Shown here: piece after piece, positions 51,527 through 59,255 of the stretch
How the letters are laid out: the number at the start of each line of letters is the position of its first letter
Numbering within the stretch: the stretch's first letter is position 1
Assembly: GCF_008254045.1 (NCBI RefSeq)
Contig: NZ_CP042425.1
Span: 5,704,001 to 5,768,000, forward strand
From: Limnoglobus roseus
GTDB taxonomy: Bacteria > Planctomycetota > Planctomycetia > Gemmatales > Gemmataceae
Reading direction: 5' to 3'
Length of the DNA: 64,000 nucleotides
Translations under genes and position numbers: made by a program
Notes under the pieces: model-generated
What the model saw: the letters and a program-made list of their open reading frames with translations, nothing else
Told to the model about the DNA's origin: nothing
Databases searched by the model: none

Positions 51527-52443
51527 CCGTCAAACTTCACGGCCTCGTCGCCGCCACCCACACGCCGTTCGACGCGGCCGGCGCACTGAACCTGCGGGTC
51601 GTCGAGAAGCAGGCCAAACACCTGCTCGCCACCGGGGTCCGCACGGCCTTCATCGGCGGCAGCACCGGCGAGAGCCATTCGCTGGCCATCGACGAGCGGT
51701 TGCAGTTGGCCCAACGGTGGGCGGACGTGGCGAATGGTTCGGACCTGCGTGTCGTCGTTCACGTCGGTTCGAACTGCCTGGCCGACGCCCGGACGCTGGC
51801 GGCTCAGGCCGAGCGACTCGGGGCGGTCGCCATCGCCGCCCTGGCCCCCAGCTACTTCAAGCCGAAGACGCTCGACGCGCTGGTGGCCTGCTGTGCAGAG
51901 GTCGCCGGGGCCGCACCGGGCGTGCCGTTCTACTTCTACGACATCCCGGTGCTGACCGGCGTGCAGTTCCCGATGCCCGACTTCTTGGCCGTCGCCGCCG
52001 ACCGCATCCCGACCCTGGCCGGCATCAAGTTTACGAACGCCGACCTGATGGCCTACCAGAAGTGCCTGCGCGCCCAGGACGGCCGGTTCGACATCCCCTG
52101 GGGCGTGGACGAGTACCTGTTGGCGGCCCTGGCGCTCGGCAGTGCGGGCGGCGTCGGCAGCAGTTACAACTTCGCCGCCCCCGTCTACCATCGGCTGATC
52201 GCGGCGTTCGCGAGCGGCGACGTGGCGACGGCACGGGCCGAACAATTCCGCTCGGTCCAGCTCATCGACCTGTTGGCCGGGTACGGCTACATGGGCGCGG
52301 CGAAGGCGGTGATGGGGTTCCTCGGCGTCGAGGTCGGCCCCGCCCGACTGCCGAACACGAACTTGACGATAGAGCAGACGCGAAGCCTGCGTGCTTCACT
52401 TGAGGAACTCGGCTTCTTCCACTGGGTGCAACGTCAGTCCTGA
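51523..52443 (+). CDS. nanA: N-acetylneuraminate lyase-like aldolase (DHDPS/NAL family)
   Basis: A 306-residue class I aldolase. It has the pyruvate-binding GGSTGES loop, the catalytic Tyr Y139 in FYFYDIP and the Schiff-base Lys K169 in AGIKFTN. The DHDPS/NAL family includes several pyruvate aldolases; sialidase, mutarotase and AGE epimerase in the same locus favour cleavage of Neu5Ac to ManNAc and pyruvate. Start TTG 51523 overlaps the transporter stop (TTGA) and has GGAGAG nine bases upstream, which settles an otherwise ambiguous start. Confidence 0.85.
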   Translation: MTVKLHGLVAATHTPFDAAGALNLRVVEKQAKHLLATGVRTAFIGGSTGESHSLAIDERLQLAQRWADVANGSDLRVVVHVGSNCLADARTLAAQAERLGAVAIAALAPSYFKPKTLDALVACCAEVAGAAPGVPFYFYDIPVLTGVQFPMPDFLAVAADRIPTLAGIKFTNADLMAYQKCLRAQDGRFDIPWGVDEYLLAALALGSAGGVGSSYNFAAPVYHRLIAAFASGDVATARAEQFRSVQLIDLLAGYGYMGAAKAVMGFLGVEVGPARLPNTNLTIEQTRSLRASLEELGFFHWVQRQS

Positions 52444-52637
52444 TGCCATCGGATGCACGTCCTTCGTTTTCGGCTTCCGCCCGGCCGATCAGCGCATATC
52501 TGGCTCTCGACTGTCCCTTGTGAACGTGTTGCCCCGTGACTGGATCGCGCCTGTCGGGGCCGACACGCGCAGGCGGACCGTGGACGGCACCGCTGCGGCC
52601 GGTTATCATCCCCGAAACCTTTCACCGGGGGATACCG

Positions 52638-53567
52638 ATGGGCATTTCCAAACTCACCAAGACGTTCGCCGGCCGCCCGGTCCGCGGCTTCGACCCGGAC
52701 GCCAAGCCGTCGCGGGCGAATTGCGTCTACCGCATCGCGGTCGAATTCGAGGATGACGAGCAGACCTTCCCCGACCTGCTCGACGCATTCCTGACGGCCC
52801 ACGGCGGGCCGGGCTTGACGGCTCTCGTCGTCGGCTCGTGGGACTCCGACAGCCCGCTCGACTCCTCGACCGAGGTGGTGGAATCGTTGATCGGGGCGAG
52901 AGGCCGAATGCCGAACCTGACCGCCCTGTTCTTGGGCGACGTGACCGCCGAGGAGTGCGAAATCTCGTGGATGGGTCACGGCGACCTGTCGCCGCTGCTA
53001 CCGGCGTTCCCGAAACTCGAAGAGTTCCGCATTCGCGGCACCAGCGATCTGACCTTCGGCACACTCAAACACGCCAATTTGAAGTCGCTGGCCGTCGAGA
53101 GTGGTGGACTGCCGGCCGAACTGATCGACGAAGTGGCGGCGGCCAAGCTGCCGAAGCTGGAGCACCTGGAACTCTGGCTCGGCACGTCGAACTACGGCGG
53201 TATCAACACCGTCGCCCCCCTGAAAAAGTTGCTCGCGGGCAAGAAGTTCCCACACCTGTCATACCTCGGCCTGAAGAACTCCGCCATCGCCGACGCAGTC
53301 GCCGCGGCCGTCGCCAAGTCGCCGTTGCTCGACCGCCTCGACACGCTCGACCTGTCGCTGGGCAATCTGAGCGACGACGGCGCGAAGGCCCTGATCGCGG
53401 CCCCGGCCGTGAAGAAGTTGAAGAAACTCGACTTGAACCACCACTACATTTCAGACCCGGTCCTGCGCGAACTCCGGAAGCTGAAGGTGAAGCTCGACGT
53501 GCGGGATCGCAAGAAGGAAGATCGCTACGACGACGAAGTCTACCGCTACATCACCGCCTCGGAGTGA
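52638..53567 (+). CDS. STM4015-family leucine-rich protein, copy 1
   Basis: A 309-residue protein of the STM4015 type. It opens with KLTKTFAGRPVRGFDPDAK, has LTALVVGSWDSDS, a MPNLTALFLGDVTAEECEISWM block, then leucine-rich repeats (LKSLAVESGGLP, LEHLELWLGT, LSYLGLKNS, LDTLDLSLGNLSDDGAKAL, LKKLDLNHHYIS) and an acidic C-terminal tail ending YRYITASE. No catalytic motif is visible; LRR folds bind partners. First gene of a three-gene unit (4 bp, then 4-bp overlap). Possible substrate or specificity subunit for the modification enzymes of the cluster, which is inference. Confidence 0.88.
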   Translation: MGISKLTKTFAGRPVRGFDPDAKPSRANCVYRIAVEFEDDEQTFPDLLDAFLTAHGGPGLTALVVGSWDSDSPLDSSTEVVESLIGARGRMPNLTALFLGDVTAEECEISWMGHGDLSPLLPAFPKLEEFRIRGTSDLTFGTLKHANLKSLAVESGGLPAELIDEVAAAKLPKLEHLELWLGTSNYGGINTVAPLKKLLAGKKFPHLSYLGLKNSAIADAVAAAVAKSPLLDRLDTLDLSLGNLSDDGAKALIAAPAVKKLKKLDLNHHYISDPVLRELRKLKVKLDVRDRKKEDRYDDEVYRYITASE

Positions 53568-53570
53568 CGC

Positions 53571-54482
53571 ATGACGATCTCCAGCCACTACGACACGTTC
53601 GCCGGGCGGCCGGTCCGCGAGTACGCCCCCAGTTCGCCCGGCCCGGCCGGCTGCGTCTACCGGCTCACGCTCGGGTACGACGACTGGCCGACCTTCCCGG
53701 AACTGCTTGACCGCTTCCTGGCCGACCACGGCGGGCCGACACTGACGGCCCTCGTGGTCGGTGCGTGGGAGTCCGATGACATGCTCGAATCGTCGGCCGA
53801 GATTGTGGAAGCCCTGATCGGGGCAAAGGACCGGATGCCGAACCTGACGGCTCTGTTCTTCGGCGACATCACCTGCGAAGAGTGCGAGATGTCGTGGATT
53901 CAACACGGCGACGTGTCGCCGCTGCTGCCGGCGTTCCCAAAACTGGAGCAGTTTCGCATCCGCGGTACGACGGGCCTGACGTTCGGCAAGCTCTCGCACC
54001 CGAACCTGCGGTGGTTGGCGATCGAGAGTGGCGGCCTGAGCGAAGACGTGCTCGGCGAGGTGTGGACCGCGGATCTGCCGCGGCTGGAACACTTGGAGTT
54101 GTGGCTCGGCGACGACGGCTACGGCGGAATCGACACGGTTGATCCGCTTGCCCCGCTTCTGTCGGGTAAGTTGTTCCCGAAGGTCAAGCAGCTCGGCCTG
54201 CGGAACAGCTGCATCGCCAACGCCGTCGCACAGGCGATCGTGGCGTCGCCGTTGCTCGCCCGCCTCGAAGTCCTCGACCTGTCGCTCGGCAACGTCGATG
54301 ATGTGGGAGCGGAGGCCCTGCTCGCCAGCCCCGGTGTCGCGAAACTGCGGCACCTCGACTTGCACCACAACTACATCTCCGACGCGATGGCTGAGCGGCT
54401 GCAACAACTCGGCGTGCAGGTGGACCTGAGCGACCGCGAAGAAGCCGACGAGGACGATCGGTACGTCACGGTTTCGGAGTGA
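53571..54482 (+). CDS. STM4015-family leucine-rich protein, copy 2
   Basis: A 303-residue tandem paralogue aligned along its whole length with the preceding protein (TFAGRPVREY, LTALVVGAWESDD, MPNLTALFFGDITCEECEMSWI, LEHLELWLGDDGYGGI, LDLSLGNVDDVGAEAL, LDLHHNYISDA) and ending DRYVTVSE, similar to YRYITASE in copy 1. ATG 53571 is three bases after the upstream stop. Both copies are intact, so the second is not a decaying duplicate. Confidence 0.88.
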   Translation: MTISSHYDTFAGRPVREYAPSSPGPAGCVYRLTLGYDDWPTFPELLDRFLADHGGPTLTALVVGAWESDDMLESSAEIVEALIGAKDRMPNLTALFFGDITCEECEMSWIQHGDVSPLLPAFPKLEQFRIRGTTGLTFGKLSHPNLRWLAIESGGLSEDVLGEVWTADLPRLEHLELWLGDDGYGGIDTVDPLAPLLSGKLFPKVKQLGLRNSCIANAVAQAIVASPLLARLEVLDLSLGNVDDVGAEALLASPGVAKLRHLDLHHNYISDAMAERLQQLGVQVDLSDREEADEDDRYVTVSE

Positions 54483-55666
54483 CCGGCCGGCGGCTGACGC
54501 TGGTCGCCAATCCCGGCCACAAGCGAGTGGTCGCCTTCCAGGCCGCCCTCGCCCGCCGCGGTTGGCCGCCGGCCGTCGTCGTGCCGTGGTTAGACTTGGC
54601 GAGCGGGCGTCAGCCCTCTGATTCTGGTCCCGTGTGGAAGAGAATCAGGGGGCTGACGCCCCCCGCTCGCCCGGACTTCTTGCGGCTCGAATCTCCCGGT
54701 CAGGATTTCGCAGTCGAACAGGCTCTACTCGCTCGCGGGGCCGACGAATCCGACGACGACCACCCGCAGGCCGACCGCATCTCCGCGACTGCGGCCGGAC
54801 AACTGCCGTTCGAGAAGGGCCGCATCCTCCACCCGCGTCAATGGTACCGCGGCTTCCGTGCAGTCCTTCGCGAGTTGGAGGGGCAGCTTTCATCGCAGGT
54901 ACGGTGCCTGAACCGCCCGGCTGACGTGATCGACCTGTTCGACAAGCGGCGGTGCCAGTCGATGCTGTCGGCCGCCGGTGTGCCCATTCCGTCGCCGCTC
55001 GGTTCGCCGCAATCCTTCGAGGAACTGCTCGCCACGATGCGGGCTGCCGGCCGGCAACGGGTGTTCGTCAAGTTGGCGTGCGGGTCGTCCGGTTCCGGTG
55101 TCGTGGCGTTTGCCCTCGGCCGCGACCGCATGATGGCGACGACCACCGTCGAACTCGTCCGCCGCGATGGCCGGGTGCTGATGTTCAACAGCCGTCGGTT
55201 GCGGCGGTACGAATTGCCGGCCGATGTGACCGATTTGTTCGACACGCTCTGTGCGGAGGGTGTGCAGGTGGAAGAGTGGCTGCCGAAGGCGACGTTTCGC
55301 GGCCGCGGGTGCGACCTGCGGGTGCTCGTCATCGCCGGCCGCGACCGGCACGCGGTCGTGCGGCTCAGCGACACGCCGATCACGAACCTCCATCTGTTGA
55401 ACGAGCGGGCCGACGCGGCAGACTTGCGGAAGGAATTGCCCGCGGAGAAGTGGGAGGTCGCGATGTCCGACTGCCGGCGTGCGGCCGCGGTGTTCGGCGG
55501 CTGTCACCACGTCGGGATCGACTTGGCGTTCACCCCCGGCTTCCGCCGGCACGCGATCCTGGAGGCGAACGCCTTCGGTGACTTCCTGCCCGGCCTGTTG
55601 TGCGACGGCCTCGACACGCACGAGGCAGAGTTGGTGGCCCTGGAAGACGAGGTCACGTCTCGATGA
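54479..55666 (+). CDS. STM4014-family ATP-grasp protein
   Basis: A 395-residue protein with an ATP-grasp domain (about 150-375): nucleotide-binding FVKLACGSSGSGVVAF, QVEEWLPKATFRGRGCDLRVLV, and metal ligands D348 (GIDLAF) with E362 and N364 (ILEANAFGD). ATP-grasp enzymes join a carboxylate to an amine or thiol. The N-terminal domain is interrupted by residues about 40-65, encoded by a palindromic repeat element. GTG 54479 overlaps the upstream stop (GTGA). Its stop lies inside the 3' end of the convergent LRR gene (14-bp overlap). Confidence 0.88.
   Translation: MTGRRLTLVANPGHKRVVAFQAALARRGWPPAVVVPWLDLASGRQPSDSGPVWKRIRGLTPPARPDFLRLESPGQDFAVEQALLARGADESDDDHPQADRISATAAGQLPFEKGRILHPRQWYRGFRAVLRELEGQLSSQVRCLNRPADVIDLFDKRRCQSMLSAAGVPIPSPLGSPQSFEELLATMRAAGRQRVFVKLACGSSGSGVVAFALGRDRMMATTTVELVRRDGRVLMFNSRRLRRYELPADVTDLFDTLCAEGVQVEEWLPKATFRGRGCDLRVLVIAGRDRHAVVRLSDTPITNLHLLNERADAADLRKELPAEKWEVAMSDCRRAAAVFGGCHHVGIDLAFTPGFRRHAILEANAFGDFLPGLLCDGLDTHEAELVALEDEVTSR
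54598..54671. repeat. REP-like palindrome inserted in frame in the ATP-grasp gene
   Basis: Arms of 28 and 31 bases (ggcgagcggg / cccgctcgcc outermost, agaatca / tctgatt-type innermost) pair almost fully around a 15-base loop, with a 3-base bulge and one mismatch. It encodes an extra basic/Pro-rich segment (residues about 40-65) without breaking the frame. Confidence 0.8.
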
Positions 55667-56723
55667 GCGGATCGTAGTCGGCCGGGTCGTCGAAGCCGGC
55701 CATCCACGCCGCGGCGTGGCGGCACGACTTCGTCTTCGGCGGCACCCGCAGGACGTACCGGCGGCCGGTCGAAGGGCACGCCATCGACAGGCACACCAGT
55801 GGCTCGTCGCCCGGCAGGTCGAGGCGGAGCAACTTCCGCTCGCCGCCTGCGTCCCGGTCGGCGTCCAGCGTCTCGGCCTTTGCCCGCTCGAAGAACCACT
55901 CGAACCCGACCCGCTCCAGCATCACCCGCCGCACTTCGGTGTTCTGTTCCGCGAGGATTTCGTCCGCGGTGATCGTCTCCGGGCGGAAGGCGATCCGCTC
56001 GGTGACGGTTACACCCCGCCACCGCAGCCGCACGCCGGCGAGCGACTTCGGCAGGTTTGTCAGGCCCGACCCGGCCACGTCTAGCCACGACCGCACGCCG
56101 AGGCCGGCCGGCAACTTCGTGATTCGCGAACACTCCCGCAGGTCGAGCCGGGCGAGGTCGCGGACCGGCGGGAGGCTCGTCAGCGCCGTGCAGCGGACGA
56201 GATTGAGGTGCCCGCAGTGCAGGACCAGCCCGCGGGGCCAGCCGGTGAGGCGGGTGCAACCTTCCAGATCGAGGAAGGTCACTTCCAGCCAGCCGGGCAG
56301 TTCATCGAGAGCCGTACACCCGGCGAGAATCAGCGTGCCGATCTTCAGCCCCCGCGGCAGGCGGACGAGTGCCGTCGAACCCCGGAGGTCGAGGCGGAAC
56401 TCGACCTGGAGGCCGTCCGGTAGTTCCACGAGGGCCGACGATTGAGCCTTCAGTTCGTGGCACGCGAGGCCGGCCGGCAGCGTCCGCAGCTTCGGGCAGT
56501 CGCGGATTTCCAGGTGGCGAACGCGGAGGTCGGCCGGCAGTTCTTCCAGGTCCGGGCAGTTGGCGAGCGTCAACTTGCGGACGGTCAGGCCGGACGGCAG
56601 GAACGCGGTGTTCTCGACCACGAGTGGGTCGTCGATTTTCAAGTCCGGCGGGGCTTCCCCGGCGCGGATGAGGTCGGCGACTTCTTCCGCGATGAGTGGT
56701 TCGGCGACGGCGGTGCGGGGCAT
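55653..56723 (-). CDS. LRR protein with C-terminal DUF6745
   Basis: A 356-residue protein. Residues about 40-240 hold roughly ten short leucine-rich repeats of 20-22 residues in the LPxxL / LxLxxCxxLxxLP style (LTLANCPDLEELPADLRV, LEIRDCPKLRTLPAGL). Residues about 245-345 match DUF6745 (EILAEQNTEVRRVMLERVGFEWF, RLDLPGDEPLVCLSMACPSTG, YVLRVPP). It is probably cytosolic. It lies inside the STM4011-4015 set, 21 bp after the 98-residue gene, on the same strand as the radical SAM genes. Confidence 0.85.
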   Translation of the reverse strand: MPRTAVAEPLIAEEVADLIRAGEAPPDLKIDDPLVVENTAFLPSGLTVRKLTLANCPDLEELPADLRVRHLEIRDCPKLRTLPAGLACHELKAQSSALVELPDGLQVEFRLDLRGSTALVRLPRGLKIGTLILAGCTALDELPGWLEVTFLDLEGCTRLTGWPRGLVLHCGHLNLVRCTALTSLPPVRDLARLDLRECSRITKLPAGLGVRSWLDVAGSGLTNLPKSLAGVRLRWRGVTVTERIAFRPETITADEILAEQNTEVRRVMLERVGFEWFFERAKAETLDADRDAGGERKLLRLDLPGDEPLVCLSMACPSTGRRYVLRVPPKTKSCRHAAAWMAGFDDPADYDPLIET

Positions 56724-56744
56724 GTTCGGCTCCGGGGTTCGGGG

Positions 56745-57041
56745 TTAATCGCGGACGATGCGGATCGCCTCGGGGCTGTACTCCCGCTGCTGCCAGGCGC
56801 GATAAGTGCCGCGGGGCAGGGGGATCGGCCCGTGTTCGTCGTGGATGAGTGTCACCGCGTCGGCCGTGACCACGAGGAACAGCGACCCGTTGTGTGAGTA
56901 CAGCGTCGCCCCGTCCCGCTCGGCCACACGGTGGCTGTGCCCGGTCACCTCGCCCTCGGCGAGTGTGCAATGCGGTAGCACCTTCGCGCCGGCGGGCACC
57001 TTCTTCGCCTCCGCGACGTACACGTCACCTTGTCGCCACAT
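56745..57041 (-). CDS. Small 98-residue beta protein associated with DUF6745
   Basis: The protein begins MWRQGDVYVAEAKKVPAGA and contains LAEGEVTGHSHRVAE and SLFLVVTADAVTLIHDEHGP, a compact beta-rich sequence found next to DUF6745 genes. ATG 57041 is used because upstream residues are Arg/Ser-rich and non-conserved-looking. It lies 37 bp downstream of the STM4011-like gene and may be co-transcribed. No function is known to me. Confidence 0.75.
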   Translation of the reverse strand: MWRQGDVYVAEAKKVPAGAKVLPHCTLAEGEVTGHSHRVAERDGATLYSHNGSLFLVVTADAVTLIHDEHGPIPLPRGTYRAWQQREYSPEAIRIVRD

Positions 57042-57078
57042 GACTGGTCTCCGGGTGGGGTGGAGGGAAGTTACCCGA

Positions 57079-57951
57079 TCACCGACTCTGGGACGATGTC
57101 GGTAGGTCGAGGGGGATGCGTTCCAGCACGCCGTCGCCGAACGTGTCGTACAGGCCAAGGTGGTCGAGGTGGACGTAGCCGATGTGGCACCCGCACGTCG
57201 CGTTCGGGCACGGTCGCTCAACGAGGCACTCTTCGAAGTCGGCGGTGTAGAGGTTGCCGATCGGCTCCTTCACGAAGTGGCAGCGGCGAACGACGCCGTC
57301 GCCGTCCACGGCGATCACGCTGCGGCCGGCCCGGCACGATTGGCCGCGGCTGGCGTGGTACACGTTGTTCACCGGGAACAGCGGGTCGATGCGGGTCAAC
57401 TCCGCAACCGCGTCGGCCGGGTAGTAATCTGGCTCTCGCTTGTAGGCGTTCACCCACAGGTACACGTCCAGCGGCAACGCGGCCCGCACCGCCGCGATCT
57501 CGGTGAGGTGCTCCTTCAATCCGACCACGCCGACGCTGAAGCGGACGCCGCGGGCGATCAGTTCGCGGCACTTCGCCAAGAAGCGGTCGCGGGTCGTCTC
57601 GCCGGGGTGGTACGTACACCACAGGGCGAGCCGGGACTTGTCACAGCCTTCGACCCAGTCGAGCTTGCACGACAGGTTCGTCTGAATCGCGGCGCGGCGG
57701 ACGTGCGGCATCCGCGTGAGGGCCGCGAGGGCGTCCTGGTACCAGCGGCGGACCAGGGCCTCGCCCCAGGGCGTGAACAGCACGCCGAGGGTGTCGGCCG
57801 TGCGGCCGCCGGCCCAGCCGACGAACCGTTCCAGACAGGTGCGGTCGTGGGCGAGTTCGGCGGTCGACTCGGTTCGCTTCGCGAACGGGCAGTACGGGCA
57901 GGCGTAATTGCAACTGACGAGCGGCCCGCGGTACAGGATCGACAAGTTCAT
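57079..57951 (-). CDS. STM4011-family radical SAM protein
   Basis: A 290-residue radical SAM enzyme. The 4Fe-4S motif is C14-x3-C18-x2-C21 in SCNYACPYCPF. The C-terminal region is cysteine-rich (QSCRAGRSVIAVDGDGVVRRCHF, then CPNATCGCHIGY), in the style of SPASM-type auxiliary-cluster domains found in peptide-modifying enzymes. ATG 57951 overlaps the stop of the preceding radical SAM gene (ATGA), so the two are translationally coupled. The substrate is unknown. Confidence 0.88.
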   Translation of the reverse strand: MNLSILYRGPLVSCNYACPYCPFAKRTESTAELAHDRTCLERFVGWAGGRTADTLGVLFTPWGEALVRRWYQDALAALTRMPHVRRAAIQTNLSCKLDWVEGCDKSRLALWCTYHPGETTRDRFLAKCRELIARGVRFSVGVVGLKEHLTEIAAVRAALPLDVYLWVNAYKREPDYYPADAVAELTRIDPLFPVNNVYHASRGQSCRAGRSVIAVDGDGVVRRCHFVKEPIGNLYTADFEECLVERPCPNATCGCHIGYVHLDHLGLYDTFGDGVLERIPLDLPTSSQSR

Positions 57952-59255
57952 CGCGGCTCGTACTCCCCGGAGCGTGTCCGCACCCGGCTTGAGAAGAACC
58001 ACGGGCCCAGGGCGTCCGACCGCTCCAGGCCGAGCGGCGTTGGCACCCACCGGCCGTCGGCCAACGCCAACAGTCCCAAGTCCGCGAACGCGGGGAGGTC
58101 CGGGAAGTCGGCGGCCGGGTCTGTGTCGAACACGGCCGCGTACCGGGCCGCGTCGAGGCCGTCGGCGTTCAGGATCGACTGAAGCACGTACCGCCGGCGG
58201 CGTTCGTCGGCGTCCAGGGCGAACCCGTGCGACGCCGTGGCGAGCTGATCCGCGTCGCGGGCCAAGTAGTCGGCGATGATGGCCCGCACGTTCTTTGCCC
58301 CGACGGCGTACTCGTGCGAGTAGTGCAGGCTGCGAGTGTACGACCGCGCCCCGCAGCCGAGGCCGATCATGCCGTCCTCCTGGCAGCAGTAGCTCGGCCC
58401 GCCGGGTTCGCGGCCGCGGCGGAACATCCGCATCGACACCTGCGCGTACCCAGCTTCGAGGAGCAAATCGCGGCCGGCCCGGTAGAGGGCGAGCCGCTCG
58501 TCGTCCCACGCCTTCCGCGACCGACCGAGGCCGGTTAGCGGGCGGACGTACAGCGGGTACAGGAAGAGTTCCGTCGGCGAATACGTCAGGGCTTCGCGGA
58601 GCGAAGCGAGCCACGTCGATACTGTCTGGCCGGGCAGGCCGTAGATGAGATCCAGGTTCAGGGTCGGGAAGCCGGCCCCGCCCAAGAGTGCGAGCGCGGC
58701 GTCCACATCCCGCCGCGACTGGGCCCGACCGGACGCGGCCGCCTCCGCTTCCACGAACGATTGAATGCCGACGCTCACGCGAGAAACGCCACGGGCCTTC
58801 AAGAGCGAGACCTTCCCCAGCGTCACCGTGTCCGGCGACACTTCGACGCCCGTCGGCACCCGTCGTGGGTCCACGCCGGCGATGTCGAACACCGCGTCCA
58901 GGTCGGCTTCTTTTAGATACGTCGGTGTGCCCCCACCAATAGCGAACCGCGCGAACGTCGCGTCCGGCACCGCCGCCCGCACGGCGTCGGCCTCCCTCCG
59001 CAGGGCGTCCAGGTAGAGGGCCGTCAGGCTGTCCGTCGGGTTTGGCGTAGTGAACAGGTTGCAGAACCCGCACCGCATCGTGCAGAACGGCACGTGGACG
59101 TACAGCGACAGGCTCGATCGGGGTTCGCCCGCCCACACGTCGGCGAGCGGCCGCGGCAGAACCAGGGGCCGATAGGCGGTCTTGTGCGGGTAGGCGTACA
59201 CGTACCCGCCGTACGGCGACCCGGCCAAGATGGGATGCCGGTCGGTCACGGTCAT
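57948..59255 (-). CDS. STM4012-family radical SAM protein (HemN-like)
   Basis: A 435-residue radical SAM protein. C58-x3-C62-x2-C65 in HVPFCTMRCGFC has the HemN/HemW-like spacing and is followed by IGGGTPTYL, EVSPDTVT, RVSVGIQSF and LNLDLIYGLPGQT. It therefore looks like a HemN-family fold, yet it sits in the STM40xx cluster and not among haem genes. ATG 59255 overlaps the hydrolase stop (ATGA). It couples with the STM4011-like gene downstream. Confidence 0.88.
   Translation of the reverse strand: MTVTDRHPILAGSPYGGYVYAYPHKTAYRPLVLPRPLADVWAGEPRSSLSLYVHVPFCTMRCGFCNLFTTPNPTDSLTALYLDALRREADAVRAAVPDATFARFAIGGGTPTYLKEADLDAVFDIAGVDPRRVPTGVEVSPDTVTLGKVSLLKARGVSRVSVGIQSFVEAEAAASGRAQSRRDVDAALALLGGAGFPTLNLDLIYGLPGQTVSTWLASLREALTYSPTELFLYPLYVRPLTGLGRSRKAWDDERLALYRAGRDLLLEAGYAQVSMRMFRRGREPGGPSYCCQEDGMIGLGCGARSYTRSLHYSHEYAVGAKNVRAIIADYLARDADQLATASHGFALDADERRRRYVLQSILNADGLDAARYAAVFDTDPAADFPDLPAFADLGLLALADGRWVPTPLGLERSDALGPWFFSSRVRTRSGEYEPR

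Noticed and set aside
51523-52443. dapA (dihydrodipicolinate synthase for lysine)
   Set aside because: Same superfamily, but coupling to a transporter and NanM-like gene beside a sialidase and epimerase favours sialic-acid lyase.
57948-59255. Haem biosynthesis gene hemN/hemW
   Set aside because: The fold is HemN-like, but the cluster partners and coupling to the STM4011- and STM4013-like genes fit the STM4012 family better.
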